Assembly (NCBI GenBank): GCA_937974845.1
Contig: CALJVC010000073.1
Location: 1-14,156, forward strand
DNA length: 14,156 nt
Reading direction: 5' to 3'
Origin: an uncultured Pseudogracilibacillus sp.
Lineage (GTDB): Bacteria; Bacillota; Bacilli; Bacillales; Amphibacillaceae
Both the position numbers and the translations under genes were made by a program. Of the stretch, positions 6,586 through 14,154 are shown piece after piece; the stretch's first letter is position 1; every line of letters begins with the position of its first letter. The notes under the pieces are model-generated. The model searched no databases. It was not told the DNA's origin and saw nothing but the letters and a program-made list of their open reading frames with translations.

Positions 6586-7674
6586 ATGCTAAAAAGAATT
6601 ATCCATTTATTCTTTATCATTACGGGAGGAACGGTCGGTTACCTATACTTCTCTGATATGCTACAGTTACTAGGAATCACCGAAACAGTTTGGTATACGA
6701 CAGATTATTTTGGAATTGTTGTCGGCGCTCTCGTATTCTTTCTTATTTCAGTGTTTTCCGTTGATTTTGTTTTAGAAGTGTTGCGTTGGATTGAGGAAGG
6801 TTTAGTAAAAATTCCTGTCATCGATTTACTCTCCGGTACCTTCGGACTGATCGTCGGTCTTCTTGTTGCCTATTTAATCAATATTTCACTCCAAGAATTT
6901 AGTTTGAAAATTATTTCCGAGATTATACCGTTATTTTTAACAATCATTATTGGGTATTTAGGCTTCCAGGTCGGTTTTCGTCGACGGGAAGAATTTATGA
7001 CGCTTTTTACCCTACCACGTCGTGATAAAGCGAAAAAGGACGAAGGGAAGGAAAAAGGTCCTCAATTAAAACCGAAAATTTTAGATACTAGTGTCATTAT
7101 TGACGGTCGAATTGCTGATATTTGTCAAACAGGTTTCCTTGAAGGAACGCTCGTTATTCCTCAATTTGTTTTAGAAGAGTTACAGCATATTGCGGATTCC
7201 TCCGATGTCCTGAAACGTAATCGAGGACGGCGCGGGCTCGATATTTTAAATCGAATTCAAAAGGAGCTTGAGGTTGAGGTAGACATTTATGAAGGCGATT
7301 TTGAAGATATTCAAGAAGTCGATAGTAAATTAGTGAAGCTAGCTCAAAAGATGAACGGTATCGTTGTGACAAATGATTTTAACTTAAATAAAGTTTGTGA
7401 TCTTCAAGGAGTGCAAGTGTTAAATATTAACGATTTAGCTAATGCAGTGAAGCCGGTGGTGTTACCGGGCGAAGAGCTAGTTGTCCAAGTAATCAAAGAT
7501 GGAAAAGAGCACCATCAAGGTATCGCTTATTTAGACGATGGTACGATGATTGTAGTTGAAGAGGGGCGCGACTATATCGGTAAGACAATCGAAGTGTTAA
7601 TTACTAGCGTCTTACAAACTTCAGCTGGACGAATGATCTTCGCTAAACCAAAATTACTTGAAAAAGCTTTATAA
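6586..7674 (+). CDS. yacL: YacL-type membrane protein with PIN and TRAM domains
   Basis: The 362-residue protein matches the conserved Firmicutes YacL family. Four hydrophobic segments (about 5-24, 41-63, 81-104, 110-131) anchor it in the membrane; a basic linker (131-164) leads to a cytoplasmic PIN nuclease-fold domain with the acidic set D167 (LDTSV), E198 (LEELQ), D246 (EVDSKL) and D264 (TNDFN), and a TRAM RNA-binding domain at about 292-355. This suggests a membrane-bound RNase or RNA-binding factor, but its physiological role is not established to my knowledge. The start is the ATG at 6586, six bases after AAGGAGGTG (6571-6579); an in-frame GTG at 6577 falls inside this ribosome-binding site. 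disA normally precedes it and ispD-ispF normally follow; both are missing here. Confidence 0.93.
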   Translation: MLKRIIHLFFIITGGTVGYLYFSDMLQLLGITETVWYTTDYFGIVVGALVFFLISVFSVDFVLEVLRWIEEGLVKIPVIDLLSGTFGLIVGLLVAYLINISLQEFSLKIISEIIPLFLTIIIGYLGFQVGFRRREEFMTLFTLPRRDKAKKDEGKEKGPQLKPKILDTSVIIDGRIADICQTGFLEGTLVIPQFVLEELQHIADSSDVLKRNRGRRGLDILNRIQKELEVEVDIYEGDFEDIQEVDSKLVKLAQKMNGIVVTNDFNLNKVCDLQGVQVLNINDLANAVKPVVLPGEELVVQVIKDGKEHHQGIAYLDDGTMIVVEEGRDYIGKTIEVLITSVLQTSAGRMIFAKPKLLEKAL

Positions 7675-7735
7675 AAGTTGTATAAATAAAGATATATCTA
7701 TCCACTTTCCAAAACTATATTGGAGCATCTTCCAT

Positions 7736-7766
7736 TCCCGTCGTAATACTTCGGCGGGATTTGCCT
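7736..7766 (+). terminator. Weak hairpin terminator after yacL
   Basis: TCCCGTCG (7736-7743) pairs with CGGCGGGA (7752-7759), eight pairs including one G-U, around the loop TAATACTT. Only the broken T tract TTTGCCTTTG follows, so termination would be inefficient. It sits just ahead of the gltX promoter. Confidence 0.5.
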
Positions 7767-7794
7767 TTGTTATATACTTTTTTTACGTTATGAT
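7767..7794 (+). promoter_or_regulatory. Candidate sigma-A promoter of gltX
   Basis: TTGTTA (7767-7772) and TATGAT (7789-7794) are separated by 16 bases, placing the start about 7801, some 28 bases before the gltX ATG. It follows the weak hairpin, which supports a separate transcription unit for gltX. Confidence 0.7.
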
Positions 7795-7828
7795 GAATAC
7801 ACATATTTTATAAGAAAGAGGGAAGAAC

Positions 7829-9298
7829 ATGGGGAAAGAAGTCCGCGTAAGATACGCACCAAGTCCTACAGGGGATTTACATATTGGTAATGCTCGTACG
7901 GCACTGTTTAACTATTTGTTTGCTCGTCACCATGGAGGAAAGTTCATTATCCGTACTGAGGATACCGATACGAAAAGAAACGTAGAAGGTGGCGAAGAAA
8001 GTCAATTTAAGTATTTAAAATGGCTCGGCATCGAATGGGATGAAGGGCCGGATATCGGTGGTGATTATGGTCCTTACCGTCAAATGGAACGACTCGACAT
8101 TTATAAAAAATATGTCGATGAATTACTAGAAAGGGATCTCGCCTATGAATGTTTTATGACGGAAGAGGAGCTAGAAGCGGAACGTGAGGAGCAACGGGCC
8201 AAGGGTCAAGTTCCGAAGTATTCCGGTGCCCATAGTAATTTAACCGAGGAAGAGAAGGAAGCTTTCCGGGCTGAGGGAAGAAAGCCGGCGATTCGTCTCC
8301 GTGTACCACAAAACAAGACATATACTTTCGACGATATGGTTCGGGGAGAAATTTCCATCGAATCTAGTGACTATGGAGATTGGGTAATCGTAAAAAAAGA
8401 CGGAATTCCTACGTATAACTTTGCTGTAGCAATCGATGATCATTTAATGGGGATCACCCACGTACTTCGTGGTGAGGAACATATTTCAAACACGCCACGA
8501 CAAATGATGATCTATGAAGCCTTCGGTTGGGAACCGCCACGGTTTGGGCATATGACCTTAATATTAAATGAGGAACGTAAGAAGCTAAGTAAACGGGACC
8601 AGCACATTATTCAATTTATTGAGCAGTATAAAGAGTTAGGTTATTTACCGGAAGCAATGTTTAACTTCATCACTTTACTCGGCTGGTCACCGACAGGCGA
8701 GGAAGAGATTTTTGATAAGGAAACCTTGATTGAAATTTTTGACGAAAATCGTCTTTCGAGCTCGGCAGCAATTTTCGACGTGAAAAAATTACAGTGGATG
8801 AACGGAGAGTATATTAAAAAAGCCGAACCTGAACGAGTCATTGAGCTTACCCTACCCCACTTAATTAAGGCCGGGAAAGTGGAGGAGGAAGCTAGTGATG
8901 AGAAGTTACAATGGGTAAAGGAAATTATTTTACTATATCAGGAGCAGTTACGTTACGGGGCAGAAATTGTCGAGTTAACGGAGTTGTTCTTTAAAGACGA
9001 TATCGATTACACGGAGGATGCATGGGAAGTATTACAGGCAGAGCATGTCATCGATGTACTACAAGTCTTTACTGACCAACTTTTACAGGAAGATGAATTC
9101 GTCGAGGAAAAAATAAAGCAAGCGATGAAGACGACACAAAAGGAAACGAAACAACGTGGCCGTCAACTTTTCATGCCAATTAGGGTGGCGACTACAGGTC
9201 AAATGCATGGTCCAGAGCTACCTAAGGCCTTAGAGCTTTTAGGGAAAGATGTCGTTATTAAGCGATTAGATGAAGTGTTAAAAAAGCTCGGTGCTTAA
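7829..9298 (+). CDS. gltX: Glutamyl-tRNA synthetase GltX
   Basis: This class I aminoacyl-tRNA synthetase charges tRNA-Glu. In Bacillales the enzyme is usually non-discriminating and also makes Glu-tRNA-Gln for the GatCAB amidotransferase; I infer the same here from lineage. The 489 residues (family about 485) show PSPTGDLHIGNARTALFNYL with the HIGH-equivalent HIGN (18-21), the tRNA-binding and editing-free connective region with DHLMGITHVLRGEEH (204-218), the KMSKS-equivalent KLSKRD (252-257), and a helical anticodon-binding C-terminal half. AAAGAGGGA lies six bases before the ATG. It stands between yacL and the cysteine T-box leader; in B. subtilis ispF precedes it. Confidence 0.97.
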   Translation: MGKEVRVRYAPSPTGDLHIGNARTALFNYLFARHHGGKFIIRTEDTDTKRNVEGGEESQFKYLKWLGIEWDEGPDIGGDYGPYRQMERLDIYKKYVDELLERDLAYECFMTEEELEAEREEQRAKGQVPKYSGAHSNLTEEEKEAFRAEGRKPAIRLRVPQNKTYTFDDMVRGEISIESSDYGDWVIVKKDGIPTYNFAVAIDDHLMGITHVLRGEEHISNTPRQMMIYEAFGWEPPRFGHMTLILNEERKKLSKRDQHIIQFIEQYKELGYLPEAMFNFITLLGWSPTGEEEIFDKETLIEIFDENRLSSSAAIFDVKKLQWMNGEYIKKAEPERVIELTLPHLIKAGKVEEEASDEKLQWVKEIILLYQEQLRYGAEIVELTELFFKDDIDYTEDAWEVLQAEHVIDVLQVFTDQLLQEDEFVEEKIKQAMKTTQKETKQRGRQLFMPIRVATTGQMHGPELPKALELLGKDVVIKRLDEVLKKLGA

Positions 9299-9301
9299 TT
9301 G

Positions 9302-9330
9302 TTCACATTTTGTACAAAATATAATATAGT
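9302..9330 (+). promoter_or_regulatory. Sigma-A promoter of the cysES T-box operon
   Basis: TTCACA (9302-9307) and TATAGT (9325-9330), 17 bases apart, each differ from the sigma-A consensus at one position. The predicted start at about 9337 lies just upstream of T-box stem I. The -35 begins four bases after the gltX stop codon. An overlapping TATAAT at 9320-9325 has poorer spacing. Confidence 0.75.
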
Positions 9331-9339
9331 AAAAATACA

Positions 9340-9583
9340 GACGTTCAAAGGCGATGAGGGGAAGAAGTAAATAGTGGCCGTTAAGGACAGAGAGCACCTC
9401 CCTAGGCTGAAAGAGGTGTTTAACGAAAGCTATTGAAATGCATCCCTGAGCTCCAGGGCTGAACCTATAGTAGGCCTTGGCGGTGGCAAACCGTTATTTG
9501 TGATAAGTTGGGAGTGGCATCGCTCCAAACAGAGTGGAACCGCGTGTATACGTCTCTGTGTCTGAGGACACAGAGACGTTTTT
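9340..9583 (+). promoter_or_regulatory. T-box riboswitch leader, cysteine-specific, upstream of cysE-cysS
   Basis: The leader shows stem I starting near GGCGATGAGG (9350), with AATAG/CTATT closing the specifier loop, an apical stem CACCTC/GAGGTG, and the specifier context GAAATGCATCC in which TGC (9439-9441) is the Cys codon. The T-box sequence AGAGTGGAACCGCG is at 9531-9544. ACAGAG (9529-9534) can pair with CTCTGT (9554-9559) as antiterminator, exclusive with the terminator stem 9550-9579. Uncharged tRNA-Cys would stabilise the antiterminator and switch on cysE-cysS and the linked genes. The specifier identity is inferred from its position and fits the downstream genes; cysES T-boxes are known in B. 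subtilis. Confidence 0.93.
9550..9583 (+). terminator. T-box-regulated intrinsic terminator
   Basis: A perfect 13-base-pair stem ACGTCTCTGTGTC (9550-9562) and GACACAGAGACGT (9567-9579) with TGAG loop is followed by a run of T to 9583. Its 5' arm overlaps the antiterminator partner CTCTGT, the standard T-box switching arrangement. Confidence 0.95.
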
Positions 9584-9660
9584 ATGTTACTTGATACAAA
9601 ATATAACGAATCTTCTATGCATTAGGACGGTGGTTGATAGAAAAAAGGAGGAAAGCGAGC

Positions 9661-10329
9661 ATGAAAATATTCAAACGAATGCGGGAAGATATCGAAGTTA
9701 TCTTCGAACAGGATCCCGCAGCGAGAACCTACCTAGAAGTAATCCTAACTTACTCAGGTTTGCATGCTATTTGGTTTCACCGGATTGCGCATGCCCTGTA
9801 CAAACGGAAGTTATTTTTTATCGCTCGGTGTATCTCTCAATTAAGTCGCTTTCTCACTGGTATTGAAATCCATCCCGGAGCTGTCATTGGACGACGGTTT
9901 TTCATCGACCATGGGATGGGAGTAGTCATCGGTGAAACCTGTGAAATTGGTGATGACGTCACGATTTATCAAGGGGTTACCTTAGGTGGGACAGGAAAGG
10001 AAAAGGGTAAACGGCATCCGACGATTGAGGATAATGTTCTGATTGCTACGGGTGCTAAAATTCTAGGAGCGATTACTATTGGCGAAAATTCCAAAGTCGG
10101 TGGTGGTTCGGTCGTCCTGAAAGATGTACCACCTAACTGTACGGTTGTAGGAATTCCTGGTAGAATTGTCAGACAGGATGGTAAACGGGTCGCGGAAAAA
10201 TTAGACCACCATAAACTACCCGATCCGGTTACCGAACGTTTCCATCAATTACAAGAGGAAATCGAGCAGTTAAAATTAGAAGTCAAGAAGTTAAAGGAAG
10301 GTAGAGACAATGTCAATCATGATTTATAA
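9661..10329 (+). CDS. cysE: Serine O-acetyltransferase CysE
   Basis: CysE makes O-acetylserine from serine and acetyl-CoA, the committed step of cysteine synthesis. The 222-residue protein has an N-terminal helical part (about 1-65) and a left-handed beta-helix of hexapeptide repeats (about 68-170), with the catalytic pair D83/H84 in FIDHGMG and the second histidine H119 in GKRHPTI, plus the signature GVTLGGTG (105-112). The C-terminal tail is a charged helix. ATG 9661 is preferred since AAAGGAGG precedes it by about nine bases and it yields the family N terminus; an in-frame TTG at 9634 lies upstream of the ribosome-binding site. It is the first gene of the T-box operon and its last 20 bases overlap cysS. 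Confidence 0.97.
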   Translation: MKIFKRMREDIEVIFEQDPAARTYLEVILTYSGLHAIWFHRIAHALYKRKLFFIARCISQLSRFLTGIEIHPGAVIGRRFFIDHGMGVVIGETCEIGDDVTIYQGVTLGGTGKEKGKRHPTIEDNVLIATGAKILGAITIGENSKVGGGSVVLKDVPPNCTVVGIPGRIVRQDGKRVAEKLDHHKLPDPVTERFHQLQEEIEQLKLEVKKLKEGRDNVNHDL

Positions 10330-11707
10330 CTCGATGACTCGTCAGAAAGAAAAGTTTGTGCCTCTAGAAGAAAATAAGGTGAAGATGTATGTATGTGGGC
10401 CAACGGTCTATAATTATATCCATATTGGGAATGCTCGGCCGGCTATCGTCTTCGATACTGTACGGCGTTATTTTGAGTATAAAGGCTATGAGGTAACCTA
10501 CGTGTTAAACTTTACAGACGTCGATGACAAAATCATCGCTGCAGCTAAGGAAACTGGCGAAGCGGTACAAAGTTTAACGAACCGTTATATCGACGCTTAC
10601 TTAGAGGATGTATCGGCTTTAGGGGTGAAAAAAGCAACCTACCACCCTCGGGTTACAGAAACGATTGATGAAATAATTGCCTTTATTGAAGGACTGATTG
10701 AAAAGGGTTATGCCTATGTTGTTGACGGGGATGTATATTTTAAACCCCGCGCTTTTGAAGGGTATGGAAAATTATCAGCCCAATCGATTGACGAACTACG
10801 CTCCGGTGCGAGAATTCGTATAGGAGAAAAGAAAGAAGATCCTTTAGACTTCGCCCTTTGGAAGGAAGCGAAAGAAGGAGAAATCGCTTGGGACTCTCCT
10901 TGGGGCAAAGGTCGACCAGGTTGGCATATCGAGTGCTCAGCGATGGCGAAGAAATATTTAGGCAAAACGATAGATATTCACGCCGGTGGGCAAGATTTAA
11001 CCTTCCCCCATCACGAAAATGAAATTGCCCAATCGGAAGCATTGAACGATGCCGTCTTTGCTAACTATTGGATGCACAACGGTTATATTAATATCGATAA
11101 CGAGAAGATGTCGAAGTCTTTAGGGAATTTCATTTTAACGAAGGATATTATCGAACAGTACGATCCGATGGTTGTTCGTTTCTTTATGTTGAGCGTTCAC
11201 TATCGAAATCCAATCAACTTTACCGATGAATTGCTACAAAGTGCTAAAAATAGCTTTGATCGGATTAAAATTTCTTATGAAAATTTAGAACACCGTAAGA
11301 AGACGAGTACAAACTTGGCTAGCGATTCAGATAAATGGTTGGAGAAAATCACTGCTAGTAAAGAAGCCTTTGAAGCGGCCATGGACGATGATTTTAATAC
11401 AGCTAACGCGATAACGGTCCTATTTGAATTATCGAAGGAAGCCAATTTATATTTAGAAGAAAACCAGACAGATCTCGAGGTACTAGAAGCTTTTCAAAAA
11501 ACGATGGATACGATTTTAGAGGTATTAGGCATTACGTTAACTACCGATGCCTTGCTCGATGAAGAAATTGAAGCTTTAATTGAGGAGCGTGAAGTAGCCC
11601 GAAAAGAACGGAACTTTGCTCGGGCTGATGAAATACGGGATGCACTGAAAGAACAGGGTATAATTTTAGAAGACACTCCCCAAGGCGTCCGTTGGCGTAG
11701 GGAATAA
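10310..11707 (+). CDS. cysS: Cysteinyl-tRNA synthetase CysS
   Basis: This class I synthetase charges tRNA-Cys and so closes the feedback loop of the T-box leader: its substrate tRNA is the switch ligand. The 465-residue protein (family about 465) has HIGN (38-41), KMSKS (266-270) and the four zinc ligands C29, C209, H234 and E238 that bind the substrate thiol, at the same positions as in the E. coli enzyme. The signature segments CGPTVYNY, NFTDVDDK and PGWHIECSAMA are intact. The start lies 20 bases inside the end of cysE with AAAGGAAGG eight bases upstream, so translation is probably coupled. Confidence 0.98.
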   Translation: MSIMIYNSMTRQKEKFVPLEENKVKMYVCGPTVYNYIHIGNARPAIVFDTVRRYFEYKGYEVTYVLNFTDVDDKIIAAAKETGEAVQSLTNRYIDAYLEDVSALGVKKATYHPRVTETIDEIIAFIEGLIEKGYAYVVDGDVYFKPRAFEGYGKLSAQSIDELRSGARIRIGEKKEDPLDFALWKEAKEGEIAWDSPWGKGRPGWHIECSAMAKKYLGKTIDIHAGGQDLTFPHHENEIAQSEALNDAVFANYWMHNGYINIDNEKMSKSLGNFILTKDIIEQYDPMVVRFFMLSVHYRNPINFTDELLQSAKNSFDRIKISYENLEHRKKTSTNLASDSDKWLEKITASKEAFEAAMDDDFNTANAITVLFELSKEANLYLEENQTDLEVLEAFQKTMDTILEVLGITLTTDALLDEEIEALIEEREVARKERNFARADEIRDALKEQGIILEDTPQGVRWRRE

Positions 11708-11708
11708 G

Positions 11709-12125
11709 ATGGTTAAGGTTCATGAGTTAAATAGTCTTGCCCTAGCCTACGTTGGGGATGCGGTTTACGAATTGTACGTTCGGCACTATCTAATTGAACA
11801 GGGCTGCTTCAAGCCTCAACAGCTCCATGAAGCAGCCGTACAATTCGTTTCTGCTCCAGCCCAAGCACGGTTGGTGAAAGCATGGCTTCAAGAAGACGTG
11901 TTGACAAAGGAAGAACGGGCGGTTGTCCGGCGCGGGCGTAATGCAAAGAGCCATTCGATTCCAAAGAATATAGCTGTTCGTGATTACAAGTATGCGACAG
12001 CCTTTGAAGCCTTGGTCGGATACCTTTATTTAAGCGGAAAAAAGGAGCGCCTAGAAGCCCTCATGCGAGACGCATTGAAAATGAATGAGGATCAGGATGA
12101 AGGTGAGGAGAAGACTGATGAGTGA
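11709..12125 (+). CDS. mrnC: Mini-ribonuclease III (MrnC)
   Basis: Mini-III is a dimeric RNase III catalytic domain without the double-stranded RNA-binding domain; in B. subtilis it matures the 3' and 5' ends of 23S rRNA. The 138 residues (family about 140) carry the RNase III signature LALAYVGDAVYELYVR (10-25) with catalytic D17 and E21, RRGRNAKS (74-81) and the second metal-binding glutamate E100 in TAFEALVGYLY. The ATG lies one base after the cysS stop with only a short AGGGAA upstream, so expression probably depends on coupling to cysS. The last eight bases overlap rlmB. Confidence 0.95.
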   Translation: MVKVHELNSLALAYVGDAVYELYVRHYLIEQGCFKPQQLHEAAVQFVSAPAQARLVKAWLQEDVLTKEERAVVRRGRNAKSHSIPKNIAVRDYKYATAFEALVGYLYLSGKKERLEALMRDALKMNEDQDEGEEKTDE

Positions 12126-12864
12126 GGAGTATATTATAGGAAAAAATCCGCTCCTTGAAGCGGTTCGTTCAGGACGAACCATCCACAAAATTTTTATATC
12201 GGATCAATTGAAACATCAAACAGAACAGGAAATTCGTCGTGCAATCAAGGGAAAGGCGATTCCTCTACAAAAAGTTCCACGTAAAAAGCTCGATGAATTA
12301 ACCCGCGGGAAACACCAAGGAATTGTAGCAGTAACGGCTAGCTATTCCTATGCTTCCTTAGAAGAGGTGCTGAAAAGGGCAGAAGCCTCGGGCGAGCCTG
12401 CCTTTATTCTTATATTGGACGAGCTAGAAGACCCGCATAATTTAGGTGCGATTCTACGTACCGCCGATGCAAGCGGTGTCCATGGAATTATTATCCCAAA
12501 GCGAAGGGCGGTAGGCTTAACGGAAACCGTCGCTAAAGCTTCAGCTGGTGCAATCGAACATGTGCCGGTCGTCCGAGTTACGAATATAGCCCGAACGATC
12601 GATCTACTTAAAGAAAAGCATCTTTGGGTAGTTGGTACCGATGAGGCAGGTAGTGAGGACTATCGTAGCCTTGATGGAGCTACCCCATTGGCTATCGTCA
12701 TAGGGAACGAAGGGCGAGGGCTTTCTCGACTAGTGAAGGAAAAGTGTGATTGGCTCGTTCGTATCCCGATGCAAGGGGCGATTCCTTCATTAAACGCTTC
12801 TGTAGCGGCTAGTCTTTTAATGTATGAAGTGTACCGAAAGCGCCATCCGCTAGGTGAAGCCTAA
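12118..12864 (+). CDS. rlmB: SPOUT-family 23S rRNA 2'-O-ribose methyltransferase, RlmB/TrmH type
   Basis: The 248-residue protein is a TrmH/SpoU methyltransferase using S-adenosylmethionine. An N-terminal substrate-binding domain (about 1-75, IIGKNPLLEAV at the start, GKHQGIVA at 64-71) is followed by a trefoil-knot domain with motif 1 EDPHNLGAILRTAD (104-117), motif 2 VIGNEGRGLS (194-203) and motif 3 PSLNASVAASLL (223-234). Homologues modify a 23S rRNA guanosine (G2251 in E. coli); the exact target here is inferred. ATG 12118 follows AGGTGAGGAG by seven bases and matches the family N terminus; an ATG at 12085 would add an atypical basic stretch read from inside mrnC. The stop overlaps the rae1 start in TAATG. 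Confidence 0.95.
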   Translation: MSEEYIIGKNPLLEAVRSGRTIHKIFISDQLKHQTEQEIRRAIKGKAIPLQKVPRKKLDELTRGKHQGIVAVTASYSYASLEEVLKRAEASGEPAFILILDELEDPHNLGAILRTADASGVHGIIIPKRRAVGLTETVAKASAGAIEHVPVVRVTNIARTIDLLKEKHLWVVGTDEAGSEDYRSLDGATPLAIVIGNEGRGLSRLVKEKCDWLVRIPMQGAIPSLNASVAASLLMYEVYRKRHPLGEA

Positions 12865-13376
12865 TGAACGTTTTAGTAGTTGATGGCTACAATATGATTG
12901 GTGCGTGGGACGAATTGATTAAATTGCGGGAAAAAGATATTGCCGAGGCGCGAAAACGTTTAGTGGAAATGTTACAAGAATATCAGGCCTATTCAAAAAA
13001 TCGAGTCATTGTTGTCTTCGACGCCTTATATGTTAAGGGAACGGAGCATCGGGAATGGGAAAATGGTGTCGAAGTCATTTATACGCGGGAAGATGAAACG
13101 GCTGATGAATGTATCGAAAGATTAGTGAAATCTTTGAAACACGTAGACAACGAAGTGTATGTAGCCACTTCGGACTATATGGAGCAAAGGACAATATTCA
13201 GCCGCGGGGCCTTGCGCATGTCTGCGCCAGAGTTATTGCTCCATATAGAACAGGTCGAAAGGACCTTGCCGGAACAGTTAGAATCTACTTCCTCTAGTCC
13301 TGGCCGGGTGTGCGACCGTTTAGATCAGCAAACTTTATTGAAACTTGAAGAAATGAGGCGAGGTAAAAAGGTATAG
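12864..13376 (+). CDS. rae1: Ribosome-dependent endoribonuclease Rae1 (YacP), NYN domain
   Basis: Rae1 (formerly YacP) in B. subtilis enters the ribosomal A site and cleaves mRNA in a translation-dependent way. The 170-residue product equals the family length. Its PIN-like NYN fold is shown by VVDGYNMIGAW (5-15) with acidic D7, VVFDALYVKG (50-59) with D53, REDETADECIERL (75-87) with D81, and VYVATSDYMEQR (98-109) with D104, the usual metal-binding acidic positions. The ATG overlaps the rlmB stop (TAATG) and AGGTGA lies six bases before it. It ends the presumed cysES-mrnC-rlmB-rae1 unit, all of whose later members act on ribosomes or rRNA. No terminator is evident after it. Confidence 0.94.
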   Translation: MNVLVVDGYNMIGAWDELIKLREKDIAEARKRLVEMLQEYQAYSKNRVIVVFDALYVKGTEHREWENGVEVIYTREDETADECIERLVKSLKHVDNEVYVATSDYMEQRTIFSRGALRMSAPELLLHIEQVERTLPEQLESTSSSPGRVCDRLDQQTLLKLEEMRRGKKV

Positions 13377-13429
13377 TTGTCTTACCATGTCATAAAAGGT
13401 TGTTTCTGGAAAATAATCCAAAATGAGTA

Positions 13430-13458
13430 TTGACGAATGTCAAGACCTTTCGTATACT
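13430..13458 (+). promoter_or_regulatory. Sigma-A promoter of sigH, with Spo0A-box-like sequence over the -35
   Basis: TTGACG (13430-13435) and TATACT (13453-13458) are separated by exactly 17 bases, giving a start near 13465, about 40 bases before sigH. The -35 is embedded in the palindrome TTGAC-GAAT-GTCAA (13430-13443), and TGACGAA (13431-13437) fits the Spo0A-box core TGNCGAA. The promoter call is firm; the regulator is inference. Confidence 0.85.
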
Positions 13459-13506
13459 CTTACATAGTATAAAGAGAAAAAGTAAATATTTGGGGGGAAG
13501 TAAGCA

Positions 13507-14154
13507 ATGAGTAGTGTAAAAACGAGAAAATCTTACAAAACGCTTATTGACGAAGAAGTCTTACCTTACATCCACCAAGGCGATCCCGACGCCACAGAAT
13601 ACATCTTAAATAAGTACGAAGGTATCGTACATAAGAAGGCTAGTGGCTATTTCTTGTTAGGAAGTGATCGCGACGATGTCGTTCAGGAAGGTAGGATTGG
13701 CTTATACAAAGCTATTGCTGATTACGATGAAACAAAAAAGTCTTCTTTTAAGTCCTTTGCCGAACTTTGTATCACACGGCAAATCATCACTTCGATTAAA
13801 AGTGCCACCCGGCTGAAGCACTCGCCCTTGAATTCCTACGTTTCCTTATATAAACCGATTCACGAAGAGGAAGAAACCCGAACCCTTATTGAAACTTTAA
13901 GTAGCGATCGGACGACCGACCCTTTAGAAGAGCTCGTGCAGGAAGAACGCTTAAACGACTTATTGTCCACAATTATGAAAGCGTTAACACATTTAGAGTT
14001 CGAGGTGCTCCACTATTACGTTCAAGGCTATTCCTACGATGATATTGCTAAAAAATTAAATCGTCAGGAAAAGTCGATCGACAATGCCTTGCAAAGGGCA
14101 CGACGCAAAATGGACGAGCTATGTAAGCAAGGCGTGCTTTCTAAGCTTTCCTAA
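13507..14154 (+). CDS. sigH: RNA polymerase sigma-H factor (Spo0H)
   Basis: Sigma-H directs transition-state, early sporulation and competence genes in Bacillus. The 215-residue protein (B. subtilis 218) has sigma-70 region 2 at about 35-102, including DDVVQEGRIGLYKAI (56-70) for core binding and -10 recognition and FAELCITRQIITSIKSATR (84-102), and region 4 at about 150-205 with the helix-turn-helix YSYDDIAKKLNRQEKSIDNA (176-195). The segment SPLNSYVSLYKPI (106-118) is typical of SigH. The close match to the Bacillus protein in regions 2 and 4 suggests a spore former. GGGGGG (13492-13497) is the ribosome-binding site. The gene is complete, its stop lying two bases from the window end; rpmGB-secE-nusG would be expected next. 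Confidence 0.96.
   Translation: MSSVKTRKSYKTLIDEEVLPYIHQGDPDATEYILNKYEGIVHKKASGYFLLGSDRDDVVQEGRIGLYKAIADYDETKKSSFKSFAELCITRQIITSIKSATRLKHSPLNSYVSLYKPIHEEEETRTLIETLSSDRTTDPLEELVQEERLNDLLSTIMKALTHLEFEVLHYYVQGYSYDDIAKKLNRQEKSIDNALQRARRKMDELCKQGVLSKLS

Noticed and set aside
9534..9866. Plus-strand reading frame running from the T-box into cysE
   Set aside because: It starts inside the conserved T-box sequence, crosses the terminator and then overlaps cysE in another frame; the peptide resembles nothing I know.
12085..12117. Upstream ATG extending RlmB by eleven residues
   Set aside because: The extra residues (basic, MRIRMKVRRRL) come from reading mrnC in another frame, are absent from homologues, and the good ribosome-binding site AGGTGAGGAG serves the ATG at 12118.
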